Assembly (NCBI GenBank): GCA_021234155.1
Contig: JAJEKV010000022.1
Location: forward strand, 7,407,961 to 7,471,960
DNA: 64,000 nucleotides
Direction of reading: 5' to 3'
From: Isoetes taiwanensis
Lineage: Eukaryota; Streptophyta; Lycopodiopsida; Isoetales; Isoetaceae
Part shown: positions 22,834 to 32,506 of the stretch, in pieces
Position numbering within the stretch: position 1 is the first letter of the stretch
Layout: each line of letters begins with the position of its first letter
The notes under the pieces: generated by a model
What the model was told of the DNA's origin: nothing
The model's input: the letters and a program-made list of their open reading frames with translations, nothing else
Databases searched by the model: none
Program-made: the position numbers and the translations under genes

Positions 22834-23523
22834 ATGGGAGGAGAAGATCTGCAGCCTGTCGAGCTTGATATGGCGGCCCGACCCGTCAGGTATCTTGCAG
22901 AGATCCGCAGATGGACAGAGATACGTCTGCTGAGAGAGCAGCACGCCGAACAAGAAGCAGTTCGGTTGGAAGAGGAGCAGGCAAGAAAGACTGTTGAGGA
23001 GGCCGCCAACTGTGCTGAGGAGTCCGCCAACCGTACCATACAACGAAAGTGAAAGACCACTAACCCTACGCGCTTGGGGCCCCAGTACAAAACCAGGCTC
23101 CAAACGATGGGTGGGATTGCAAAGAAGAAGGGGGACATTCACCGGAAGACTTTAGTCCAGCGGGCCTGGCATCCAGCCACTGGAGGCAAGAACCTTCCCC
23201 TTGTGCCCCCACCTCGTCAGCGGAAGCCCCACAGGTTCAGGCCGGGAACAGTAGCCCTGCGGGAGATCCGAAAGTATCAGAAGTCGACGGAGCTCCTCTT
23301 CTGCAAGCTACCTTTCCAGTGGCTCGTTCAAGAAATTGCCCAGCAATTTAAGACGGACCTGAGGTTCCAAACACATGCTATTCTCGCTTTGTAGGAAGCT
23401 ACTGAGGATTATCTCATCGCCCTCTTCGGCGACGCCAACCTTTGTATTATACACGCTAAGCGCGTGACTATTATGCCAAAGGATTTGGCCTTAGCACGTA
23501 GGATTCGCGGGGATCACAACTAG
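22834..23523 (+). pseudogene. Coiled coil fused to a histone H3 core, with two in-frame stops
   Basis: One frame runs from 22834 to the TAG at 23521-23523, broken only by TGA at 23050 and TAG at 23392. Codons 1-70 are a charged, coiled-coil-like helix (REQHAEQEAVRLEEEQARK). A basic tail follows ([16 protein letters not shown]), then the H3 core: [19 protein letters not shown] and [16 protein letters not shown] (aN and a1), [20 protein letters not shown] (a2), [14 protein letters not shown], and [20 protein letters not shown] (a3). The core length and loop 1 follow canonical H3 rather than CENH3. Three core arginines are replaced by Cys, Trp and Gln, all explicable by CpG deamination. It may be a captured H3 or an H3 variant fused to an element protein. 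Confidence 0.8.
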
Positions 23524-23823
23524 ATCCTCCATTTTGTAATATACTTGTATCTTTTTTGTACCTAAGTTTTTGTATTAATACAATGTTGCCTGTTATCAGC
23601 TATGTGTTTCCGTGTCTGTCTCCGTAATACAAACAACACATAGAACTCGAATTTACGGGGAAAAAAAAAAAGACACACAATATTAATGCTAAACAGACCC
23701 CAAGGAATATTCCCTGATAAAAGTTCTCACTTTTCTAAAACAAAAGGGGGTTCCTGTTTTTTTAGGGTTCCATTGTTGTTTAGTCTTCCATACTTTTGCT
23801 CCTCCTCCTCCCGCCAAACAGTT
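23524..23823 (+). other. Spacer between the two reading frames of the H3-bearing element
   Basis: An AT-rich stretch (TTTTGTACCTAAGTTTTTG, then TTAATACAATG) follows the H3 stop and looks like plant 3'-UTR sequence. The second frame begins after a pyrimidine-rich tract ending CCAAACAG just before TTATGG at 23820-23825, which could be a splice acceptor. This suggests two transcripts or one spliced transcript. Confidence 0.35.
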
Positions 23824-25178
23824 ATGGACTATGCCAAGGGCTACCAGTGGCACCAGGATGGCGAACACTGGGACTCGCAAGTTCCATTTGAGCTTCTCCA
23901 CCCTTATTTGTTGCAGCAGGTGGATCTCATCACCAATATCGAGGCTCATCCCAATTACGCAGACTTTTTGGAGTTCTACACCCAAGAAATGGTTCCCCAA
24001 TGTCGACCTTATGGCAACCCCCCTCAGCTGTATCTTCACAGGGATATACTCATGCAAATGTTAGGCGATGATCGACATGCAGAGGACACTCTTCATGGCA
24101 TTCAGCGTCAGGCCAAGCATGCTCCCATTCTTCATCTGGGTCGTCAGCAGAATTACTTTGAGGTCTGCTTTGCTTTGGCCATTCTCATGGATCAATATGT
24201 AGAGGCTGACTCTACTCCATTGAAAAAAGGGAAGATGCCTATCCCTGATGATCCCGAAGAGGATGAGCGGATTAGCCATATAGATTTTAACCGTTGGAAG
24301 CAACTCACTGCCGAAACGCCCGTGCTCCGGACTCAGGGCCATAAGATGGGCTTCCCACGATTCTTCTCAACAATCAAGAGTATCTGTTGCTCGACGATAT
24401 CTTGTGGGCATACCATGTTATCGCCGACTCCAGGGGTATGAAGAAAGAGTATATCTTGTACGAGCTAGCGGAGTACTGTCAAGGTGATTTGATTGATTTT
24501 TCACCTCCTGAGTACCCACCCCAGATCCAGCAGCTGCTTAGGTTCCATCCAGAAGATCTTGAACCTGTGGAAACCGTGTCAGAGTTGCGGCACCCCATGT
24601 TACAAGACCCTCCTTGTCCCCCACCTGAAGGTGCTTTTGCTACCATGGGGCCACAAGTCCCTAACATCAATGATATAGTGATACCTATGGAGGAAGATGA
24701 TGAAGGGAAAGATCTCTATGATAACAAGGAGCATCTCAAAGAGGAGAAGGAAGAAATCTATGAGGAGCAGATTACAGTAAATCTGGAGGCTGAAGTGGCA
24801 ATCTCCACAATTCTGGAGGTAGCAGCCTTGAAGAATCATCTAACAAGATTCTTCCTCTCAGCTTTCTGCCAAGGCTAAGTTTTATTCTTTTCCAGAGCGC
24901 TCGCTCCAGAGGCCAAAACATCCTTTTGGACACTAAAGGCTTTGTCCGCTATGGCCGGACATAGAAAGCTCCCCTAGCACTTGCTGCCCTAGGCCAGGAT
25001 ATCGCTGCCTAGGTGCGCACGAAGATGCTTGTGGCTGCACCCTTGGCTACTGCTTTTCCTCCCGCAGTCGCATCAGCAGCTGCCCTCACGATCAGCCCCG
25101 GTGTCACCTTGCTCCGCCAGCGACAACCACCAGAGCCCCCTACGGAGATGGACCAGGATGCGAGACCTAGTTCCTGAG
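23824..25178 (+). pseudogene. Second, unidentified protein of the H3-bearing element
   Basis: The frame begins MDYAKGYQWHQDGEHWDSQ and encodes a helical-looking region with many aromatic and acidic residues (HPYLLQQVDLITNIEAHP; NYFEVCFALAILMDQYVEAD). It shifts frame at about 24365 into LLLDDILWAYHVIADSRGMK ... YCQGDLIDFSPPEYPPQ. A proline-rich stretch and a strongly acidic run (EEDDEGKD ... EEKEEIYEEQ, about 24690-24770) follow. After another shift near 24830 and a stop near 25012, an Ala/Pro-rich tail ends at about 25178. No protease, RT or integrase motif is present. I recognise no family. It could be a captured host gene or an element-specific accessory protein. Confidence 0.4.
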
Positions 25179-27170
25179 CATATTTTTGGTTTCTACCAGG
25201 AACAAAGACAATCATTTGGATGCTTTTTATGTTCTTTGGGGTTTTGCGATTGCATTGCTCAACATTTAAATACAATCATTGAGAGACCTAGAATAAATAT
25301 AAGGTCTTATGTAGATAGTGACAGTCACATGCATCTGCTAGGAAGTACAAAATCTATCCAAGAAGTACATTTTGGTGAAGTGGTTCATGCTTGGTAACTC
25401 CAATGGCTAGTAATAATGAGCAGAGAAGTGTTAATCAACAAACCTATGAATATAAAAGCCCAAGCAAGTTGGACCGAAGAAAGAAAACGTGAAAGCTCTT
25501 TAGAGGGGGGTGCCAAGAAACGGCCAGGAATGTATCATGCTCTTTATATAGAAATTCAGTACATAGCCTGTGGGTACAAGATACTAATGAACTTGTAGTT
25601 GCAACCTAGTAAAGGAAGTTCCAAGCACTTACTGACTTAACAAATGTCGAAACTCTTTCCTCTGGATAAATCCAGAGGAGTATCAGGATCAATAGCTTTA
25701 CTTATAGCAGGAAAATCATAAATAAAGTACAATGATTTAAACATGTGCTAAATATCTATTGTGTCTCTCTTGGAGGAACCAATGATTCCTTAAATAACAA
25801 AACTAAGATTGAGATATCCATTTTCGCACATTTAAATTACCTAGTTTAACTTTATCATTCACAAATTTGCCAACGTTGTTACTTTATCCGTCTAATTTGT
25901 GGATGATATGATTTTTATAGTGGACAAAGAAGTCTTTGATGACGGCATGTCCTATCATGTCCTGGGGCATGTTTGGAGGTTTTGGGCAATATGATTTCTA
26001 TAATGGACAAAGGAGATTTTGCTACTACAATCTAAAGGAATTATGTACGAATAAGAAAAGGATTTTTAACAACTTTCCTATATTAAAATATGAAAAGAAA
26101 AAAAGCATTTTTGTAGCCAAGACCTGGTCAACGCCTTTTGGTGTGGATTAAAGCTATATTGTTGAGTGGACAACTAAGAGATGCCTTTTTTAATAAACAT
26201 TCTCTAAGTATTAATAAACATGAAGATCCATTTATTCTTCTGCCATCCATAAAGCATAGAAGCAGGAAAAAAAAGCTCAAGATAAATTTCCTTGGTCACA
26301 GCCCCTGGCTTGCCTTTTTGCTAGTTATTTTTTACCAAAACAACCGCCTCCCATAAACAATTACTACAATAAAATTTTATAATGCTTGTATATGCATTTG
26401 AACTTCTAAACTTGCACATGATTAAATTTTAGAGACACAATTTTTTAATGGTCAGGCGCTCTTCCATACCCAAAGCCATCGATTCAATGCCTCGTTGTGA
26501 AAGTGGCCATGCATCATTGTAAAGTTGGTTGTGAACGGAGTCACTTCTGCCATAGTGGGGGCCCGGAGGGTGCACCTATCATATAGAAGTAACCTCATGT
26601 GCGTGCAAGGGTCTTCCAAAAAACCCCTTGTATACACCTTAGAAATCTTCCCAAAACCCCCATTTCAGCCATATATTGTACCAGAGTCACCTAGAAAAAA
26701 CCCCCTAGGTAAGTGTATATGTATGGTTCAAACCCAAACAAAATAAAACTTTTTAGGTCACTGACCTATATTGTACGGCTAAAATTATGTGAACCCCCCT
26801 TGAGTGGGGGGGCAGGATCCAACTGGGTATGTTGTGAATTGTTCTATAAGCTATGGCTTCCCTTGGACATTAAAATACCATATATCTATCATGGATAATG
26901 ACATGGAATGCTACCTCCATCGTCCATGTTGCAAGTATTTCCATGTTGTTGTCTCAAACCATGTGGCGCCATATATATACTAGTGCAATGTGCAATTTAA
27001 TGCATATTTTTGTGGATAGGAGACATTGGTACATTGCCCCATGATGGCGATACATGTTGGCATTTTCAAGTCAATGAAGTCCCTTTTTGACACCAATTGG
27101 CAAGGGACAACCCTAGCGAATGTCACGTCCCACCTGAAAAAATATCGATGGTTCTCCTTGAAGAATTGTT
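25179..27170. other. No gene seen; 3' side of the H3-bearing element missing
   Basis: I find no polypurine tract and no second LTR matching 19926-21665, so the element is truncated or its end is unrecognisable after about 25.2 kb. Open frames here are short and overlap on both strands. C- and A-rich homopolymer runs occur at 26600-26720. Confidence 0.5.
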
Positions 27171-27174
27171 GAAT

Positions 27175-27480
27175 GACCAGAATAATGAAGTTTCATACTA
27201 AGTACCAAAACCAAGACAACACGAGGCACTACTCCAGAAAAATCCAGACAATACTGTCATATGCTTTCGCAAAATCTAGCTTCCAATACGACGGGATGAC
27301 CATGCATTTTAACACAATAAAGACCCTGATATGCTGCTGCCACATTATTCAAGATACACCCGCAAGACAAAAAACCTGACTGCGTGGAGGATATGGAATT
27401 AGCAAGAATCACCACGACGCTTCTGAGCAAAAGCTTTAGCAAAGATTCGATCCGAGACATCGGATCGCCATTCTAGAATG
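27175..27480 (-). pseudogene. LINE reverse-transcriptase scrap
   Basis: On the minus strand the frame ending near 27257 reads SSTQSGFLSCGCILNNVAAA followed by YQGLYC. This matches the conserved 'QSGFLPGRSI..NVAAA..GL' block of plant LINE RT, which is also present in the LINE at about 51960-52050. The frame stops soon after and continues in another frame with remnants of the next block. Only about 300 bp remain, with no poly-A or target duplication visible. Confidence 0.65.
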
Positions 27481-27613
27481 GGACGAGCATGCATGTTTTG
27501 CATGCATGCGGGCGGCGCATGCCCGCCTCGGTTGGAAGTTAAGCTATTTTAGGCGCGTTTTACGCATCAGCGTCTCATCTAAGGCTTCCTCTTCTCTCTC
27601 GGTGATTACCTAT

Positions 27614-27648
27614 TTCTATTCTATTCTATTCTATTCTATTCTATTCTT
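27614..27648 (+). repeat. (ATTCT)n microsatellite
   Basis: About seven ATTCT units. It is the complement of the pentanucleotide at the window start. A T-run follows at about 27726-27742. Confidence 0.9.
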
Positions 27649-29024
27649 TGAACCCACCCTCCCCCTTCTTTGTTTATTATATTTGTGGCGTGGCGGCGTA
27701 TCAGAATCCCCTCCACTGGGAGGTTTTTTTTTTTTTTTTTTTGTGTTGGTGATGTGCAGGTACAGGTTGGCGAGCGGCATCTGTTTCGACTTCTCCATTC
27801 GTGGGTTTTTGGGAGCGATTTCTCTGCCCTGCGTTTGTCTAAGCCCCTTGCCGAAGGTTTATCACTAGGGTTTTTCCTCGAAAACCCGAAAGGGCGGGGT
27901 TTTTTAATCCCGGTGATAAGCTTTCGGCAGGTACACCAACCAAACATCTGTTAGCATTGTATTTTTGGGGTCCAAATGATATAATTGGATTTTCCCTTTA
28001 TTTTTTGTGGGTAGTTCGCATGTGTGTGGCTACCCACTATCCACCATTGTAGAAAATCTGCTGAGATGAATGACAAGCCTATCTATCTAGAATGGTTCCT
28101 AGTAGCATGAGCCGCAATGGCATGATGGAGCTCATCCATATTTGCAAACTCTTTTCCTAAAACTAATTATCTTGCTCGCTATCTCCAAGATCTTGTTGCA
28201 TGTAATAACTACATCAGTAAAATTTGTAAAAAGCAACCAATTGATTAGAAGACACCTAAATCGGAGTAGAAATATATTCTAATAGCAACACAAATCACAT
28301 CCAGATTTTTTTTTGGAAGATTGCATAAACTTATGAGAGAAGATGCAAACTTTTGAAGGATCAAAAGAAATAATGAAAGAAGATGAAAGCAAATTAGACT
28401 TTTTCGAAATTGAGGCAATTGATCAGTGAAAAGGGAAGCAAATCTAATCTTTTGTTGAAAACTACTAAAAAGGAAAGAAGCAAACCTACCTTGATTCCAT
28501 GCAACTAACTCTCCTCCTCCTCCTCCTCCTCCTCCTCCTCCTCACATGTGCTGGTGAAATAATTACACAAGCAAAATCTTACAGGGGAAATCTTCTGGTG
28601 CAATCGATCGGCAGTGCAGTAGATGAATGGTGCTAAAATTTTCTTCCCATTATTTTTCTTTGTAATATACGTAGAAGAATGGCTTTTTGGTAATTTTAGA
28701 TACACCGGTAATATTATAAGGATTTCTAGAGACATTAATGTTATATTGGAAATTTTTCCTAAGAGATATTTTAATACGAAGTATTGAGCCAAGTTTTGAA
28801 GGAAGCACTTATCTTCGAAGTATTGAAGAATTAGCTGGATGCCGACATTGCTACCAGTTTTTTTTTTTTTTACTTACGCACATCAAGACGGTTTTAGACA
28901 TGGTAGTTACTCACAATTGCGTTCTTCACTGCCAAGTCACAAAAATATTTGTTCACATCATAGTCATTTGTATACCTAAATGCTAATATATATGCCATTC
29001 TTATTATTGCATCTTGCAAGGTAG
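27649..29024. other. No supportable gene
   Basis: Contains a (CTC)n microsatellite at 28511-28543 and AT-rich sequence. Frames at 27670-27954 and 28738-28986 have no recognisable domain. Confidence 0.5.
28511..28543. repeat. (CTC)n trinucleotide microsatellite
   Basis: Eleven consecutive CTC triplets. They produce a spurious poly-Glu tail in a minus-strand frame. Confidence 0.95.
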
Positions 29025-29025
29025 G

Positions 29026-29312
29026 CCTGGTTGATGTTGCCCAGTGAAAGTACCGTTATTTATAATGCTATTATTGTTGGCTTATGCAAGGTATGAAAAA
29101 ACGATGACGTGTTATGCTTTTTGAGGGAATGTGTAGGAAAAGGATATACACCAGACATCATTACTTATAATACAGTTCGGAACAGCTTTTATATGTCTAT
29201 ACATTGGAGAAGACCTAAGTGCTCTTTTAATGCCATGCAATCAAAAGAAGTTATGCCAAATATTATCATATATAATCCTTTGATTAATGATTTTTGCAAA
29301 GTAGGCAAGTAG
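29026..29312 (+). pseudogene. PPR-protein fragment (about 2.5 repeats)
   Basis: The translation shows the 35-residue pentatricopeptide pattern: STVIYNAIIVGLCK (about 29050), then after a stop CVGKGYTPDIITYNTV (about 29130) and KEVMPNIIIYNPLINDFCK (about 29245), with the usual 'P(D/N)xxxYNxxIxxxCK' spacing. PPR proteins bind organellar RNA. Only a few repeats remain, with an in-frame TGA at about 29094 and a TAG ending the frame at 29310-29312. Neither an N-terminal targeting region nor further repeats are visible, so this is a gene relic. Confidence 0.7.
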
Positions 29313-29936
29313 AGAGGGTTTGGAGTTTCTATGTAAGATGACAGGGCTGCCATAATATTATGCAACCTTGAATATTGTGATGAAGTACATTTGTTTATAA
29401 TTGGTGGCAATTTAAACTTTGATGTGTGTAATATGGCATCTTGTGCTTTCATTTCTTATTTGTTAAAAATGACAAAGATTTGCAACATGAAGGCATCGAC
29501 TAATTTTAGCTATCGGATGACAAGTTATGTTAAATAGTTCAAGGTCATGTGCTGTTAGCCTGATGTATTGTCTAATTCTCTTGCTGACATTTTTTAGCAC
29601 TGCTTGCTGCTCCGATTCTACCATATTCTCGTAAAATTATCATGAAACTATTACAACTGTAGAGAAGGCTACGAAAATGCTATTTATGCAGTGAGCTGTG
29701 AAGTGCATTCTGTGCTTTAAATTCAGATGTGGCAGAAACTATAGCATGTATCTTGTTTTAAGACCTTGATGATGAAATTGTTGGTTGAAATGCTGGCAAT
29801 GCGGTAGATGGAAAATCTTCTATGGCTGGTTTATATCATATAGGATTGTTAAGTTGGGAGGCTTCAAATTCATTTCTAGATCCCAGTCATGGTATTGAAT
29901 ACCGGATGCTCAACAGAAATATGTTCTAGCGATTTT

Positions 29937-29945
29937 ACTCCAACA
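29937..29945. repeat. 9-bp target-site duplication, left (ACTCCAACA)
   Basis: Exact 9-mer repeated at 31536-31544 on the other side of the Mutator-like element. Nine base pairs is characteristic of Mutator-type insertions. Confidence 0.85.
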
Positions 29946-29984
29946 CGGTGCCTTTTTGGCTCCGAAATCGGGGGGAAACCAGCG

Positions 29985-30330
29985 GACCAAAATCGCTTAG
30001 CGATTTTGGGAAAATCCTGCGCCCGATTTTTCAAATTTTGCGAAAATCGCTTAGCGATTTTCAAAAAGGAAAGTGAAAAAATCGCTTAAAAGCGATTTTC
30101 CGGTTCCGTCGCCGGAAAATGCGATCACCTGGCCAGGTGATTTTTCAAAAAAAAAGCGAAAATCACTTAAACGATTTTCAAAAGTCGGTATCTGTCACAA
30201 CACAGTGTCGTGATCACACCGCCGGTGATTTTTAAAAAAGTTTAAAATCGGCTTAAGCGATTTTCGACTGTCAGCGTCGGGAAGAAAGAAAAAAATAAAA
30301 ATAAAAATAAAAAATCGCTAAGCGATTTAC
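29985..30330. repeat. Cluster of AAAATCGCTTAAGCGATTTT-type palindromes
   Basis: Near-perfect inverted repeats occur at about 29989, 30044, 30080, 30155, 30243 and 30310, with two more at about 31258 and 31462 by the other terminus. Each could form a short hairpin with an 8-9 bp stem. Confidence 0.75.
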
Positions 30331-30339
30331 TGTAATATG

Positions 30340-30938
30340 ATGATGTGGAAGTGGCACCATGGAATGATGACATGTCACCTTATGTATCAAAATGACTTTT
30401 CTTAGGTCAAACATTTTGAAAAAAGGTTTTTATGGTAGATGACATGTGTATGCTGACGTGGCATGCTTGGTGATGATGTGGATGGTACATGGCATCTTTT
30501 GATGATGACATGTCACCATGGAATGATGACATGTTACCATGTCACTATGGAATGATGACATGGCACCATGGAATGATGACATGTCACCTTATGTATCAAA
30601 ATGACTTTTCTTAGGCCAAACATATTGAAAAAAGGTTTTTATGGTAGATGACATGTGTATGCCGACGTGGCATGCTTGGTGATGATGTGGATGGTACATG
30701 GCATCTTTTGATGATGACATGTCATGATGACATGTCACCATGTCACCATGGAATTATGACATGGCACCATGGAATGATGACGTGTCACCTTATGTATCAA
30801 AATGACTTTTCTTAGGTCAAACATTTTGAAAAAAGGTTTTATGGTAGATGACATGTGTATGCCGACGCGGGCATGCTTGGTGATGATGTGGATGGTACAT
30901 GGCATCTTTTGATGATGACATGTCACCATGGAATATAA
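30340..30938. repeat. Tandem array, three copies of about 200-209 bp
   Basis: The landmark TGTCACCTTATGTATCAAAA recurs at about 30373, 30582 and 30783. Each unit also contains smaller repeats of GGAATGATGACATG and CACCATGG. The copies are highly similar, so the amplification is relatively recent. Confidence 0.85.
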
Positions 30939-31535
30939 CTTGTAGTGTGCACATAAGCATACATCTATACTATGTAACAACACCATAATAGTATATACTA
31001 TGAGAAAGATTTATAAAAGTAATGGTAATTTTGGCCTTGGGGTAGGGGCTTAAATGCAATGAGGCTATGTCATGAAAATTTTGGGGCATGGTGATAAAGG
31101 CAAGAGATAAGTTGATAGCCCAAATATGATTAAACGGTGAAATGGTGGTTTAAATGACAAGAATCACATGGGGCAAAAAGAAAGGTAAAACAAAGAAAAG
31201 ATCAAATGGTGGTTTAAATGACAAAAAGCAACGTGGGGCAAAAAGATTGCATGGAAAATCGCGAAAATCGCTTAAGCGATTTTGCCATTTTTTTTTGGTT
31301 TTAAATTTGCCGCAAAGGCTTTCGGGCCTCGTCGCGGCCCGGCCGTCGCGGCGAGCCCTTAAATCTTTCGGGCCCGTCTTGACCCGGGCGTCTTGGCCGT
31401 GCATGCACCAGGCGGGGCCTTTTCCGTGGGGGGCCTTTCAGGGCGAAAATAACAAAGCGATTTTCCTCCCCAAAATCGCTTAAGCGATTTTCGGGCGCGG
31501 GGGACCCCGATTTGGGGAGCCAAAAAAGACCCCGC

Positions 31536-31544
31536 ACTCCAACA
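31536..31544. repeat. 9-bp target-site duplication, right (ACTCCAACA)
   Basis: Exact copy of 29937-29945, directly outside the right terminus. Confidence 0.85.
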
Positions 31545-32506
31545 GACTTCCTAGTACAGAAACATAGGTTTAGTAGTCTAAAGTAGAATAACAGCAAGCA
31601 ATATAACAATAAAGATTCATATCAGGAAGATTGCATAAATATGTTCTTCCTAAGTTGTTGAGAAAAAGCAGCTGCATAAGGAGTAATGGGCTCATATCAG
31701 CTATCATAATACCAATTAGAATAGGAATTTTCATTGCATTGGGCAATGGTAATCTCTTAAAGCCACAAGTAGAAGCCTCTGTGCCAGTGGTCTTGTGAAT
31801 CAATGCAGGAAAAATCCATTTTAGGCTGAAAGACAAAATGTACACTCATCCGCACTATCTAAATCATAACCTTGCTTCTCAAGAGCCTTGTCAAAGTTGC
31901 TATTCAAAGGGCCTTAGTTTATGTCATCTTATGGATGGAGCAAGCGCTTCTTAAGACTCATCAACCTCATCTGCCTTAGCAAGCTTAAGGATGTTAAATT
32001 TATCATAACATTTTGATTTAGCAAGAAAATGGATTTTAAAAATCAAATTCCAGCAAAGCATTTGAGGCGTATCAGGCATAAACTTTTTCAACTGGAGAAA
32101 TACATTTGAGGCGTACACTTAATCATTAAAAAGGCAATCTCTATCAAGGTTAGATTGCCAAGTTACAGAAGATAAAAATTACATAAAATGTCAGAGCTCC
32201 ATAGCCAGGCGGCTTACCCTTAGGTTTCGCAACTACCTGCTCTCAAAATTTCAAATGCATAAATATGCAATGTGACCTGAATGTAGCACTGTACAATTGG
32301 ACAGACTCTTTCAATTAGGTTTTCTAACAGTCTTAGTACCACATCCAGCCCAAACATTGCCATGGTACATCGCTAACCAAGTTACACTTCAGTGGCACTA
32401 TGGTAGCAAAGAATGTCAGAATTGAAAGATAAATCTGCTTCAAAGAATTAAGCATAGATACTTAAACCATCATTTCCTGCACTTTTGCAAGAAATAACTT
32501 CCGATT
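31545..32506. other. Downstream region of the chromomethylase gene, no gene seen
   Basis: AT-rich DNA that should include the chromomethylase 3' UTR next to 32506. A 91-codon minus-strand frame at 31570-31845 has no recognisable domain and is not called. Confidence 0.5.

Larger units (their letters stand above)
29946..31535. mobile_element. Non-autonomous Mutator-like element, 1.59 kb
   Basis: The left terminus CGGTGCCTTTTTGGCTCC continues GAAATCGGGG; the inverted right terminus GCGGGGTCTTTTTTGGCTCC continues CCAAATCGGGG. This gives an imperfect terminal inverted repeat of about 30 bp, with an exact 9-bp target duplication outside. Both subterminal zones carry repeated short palindromes of the type AAAATCGCTTAAGCGATTTT. 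The centre holds a 200-bp tandem array. I see no transposase, so it is non-autonomous. A gene-like, GC-rich stretch at about 31310-31430 is not recognisable. Confidence 0.8.

Noticed and set aside
22834-23523. Calling the H3-like frame a CENH3
   Set aside because: Loop 1 and a2 follow canonical H3 (TDLRFQ, no insertion) and a3 reads VTIMPKD as in H3. Only the N-terminal tail is unusual.
25179-27170. 3' LTR for the H3-bearing element
   Set aside because: No TGTGACG...CACA unit or polypurine tract found; no stretch matches 19926-21665.
31570-31845. 91-codon minus-strand frame downstream of the chromomethylase
   Set aside because: No domain, no splice context, no relation to the gene upstream that I can support.
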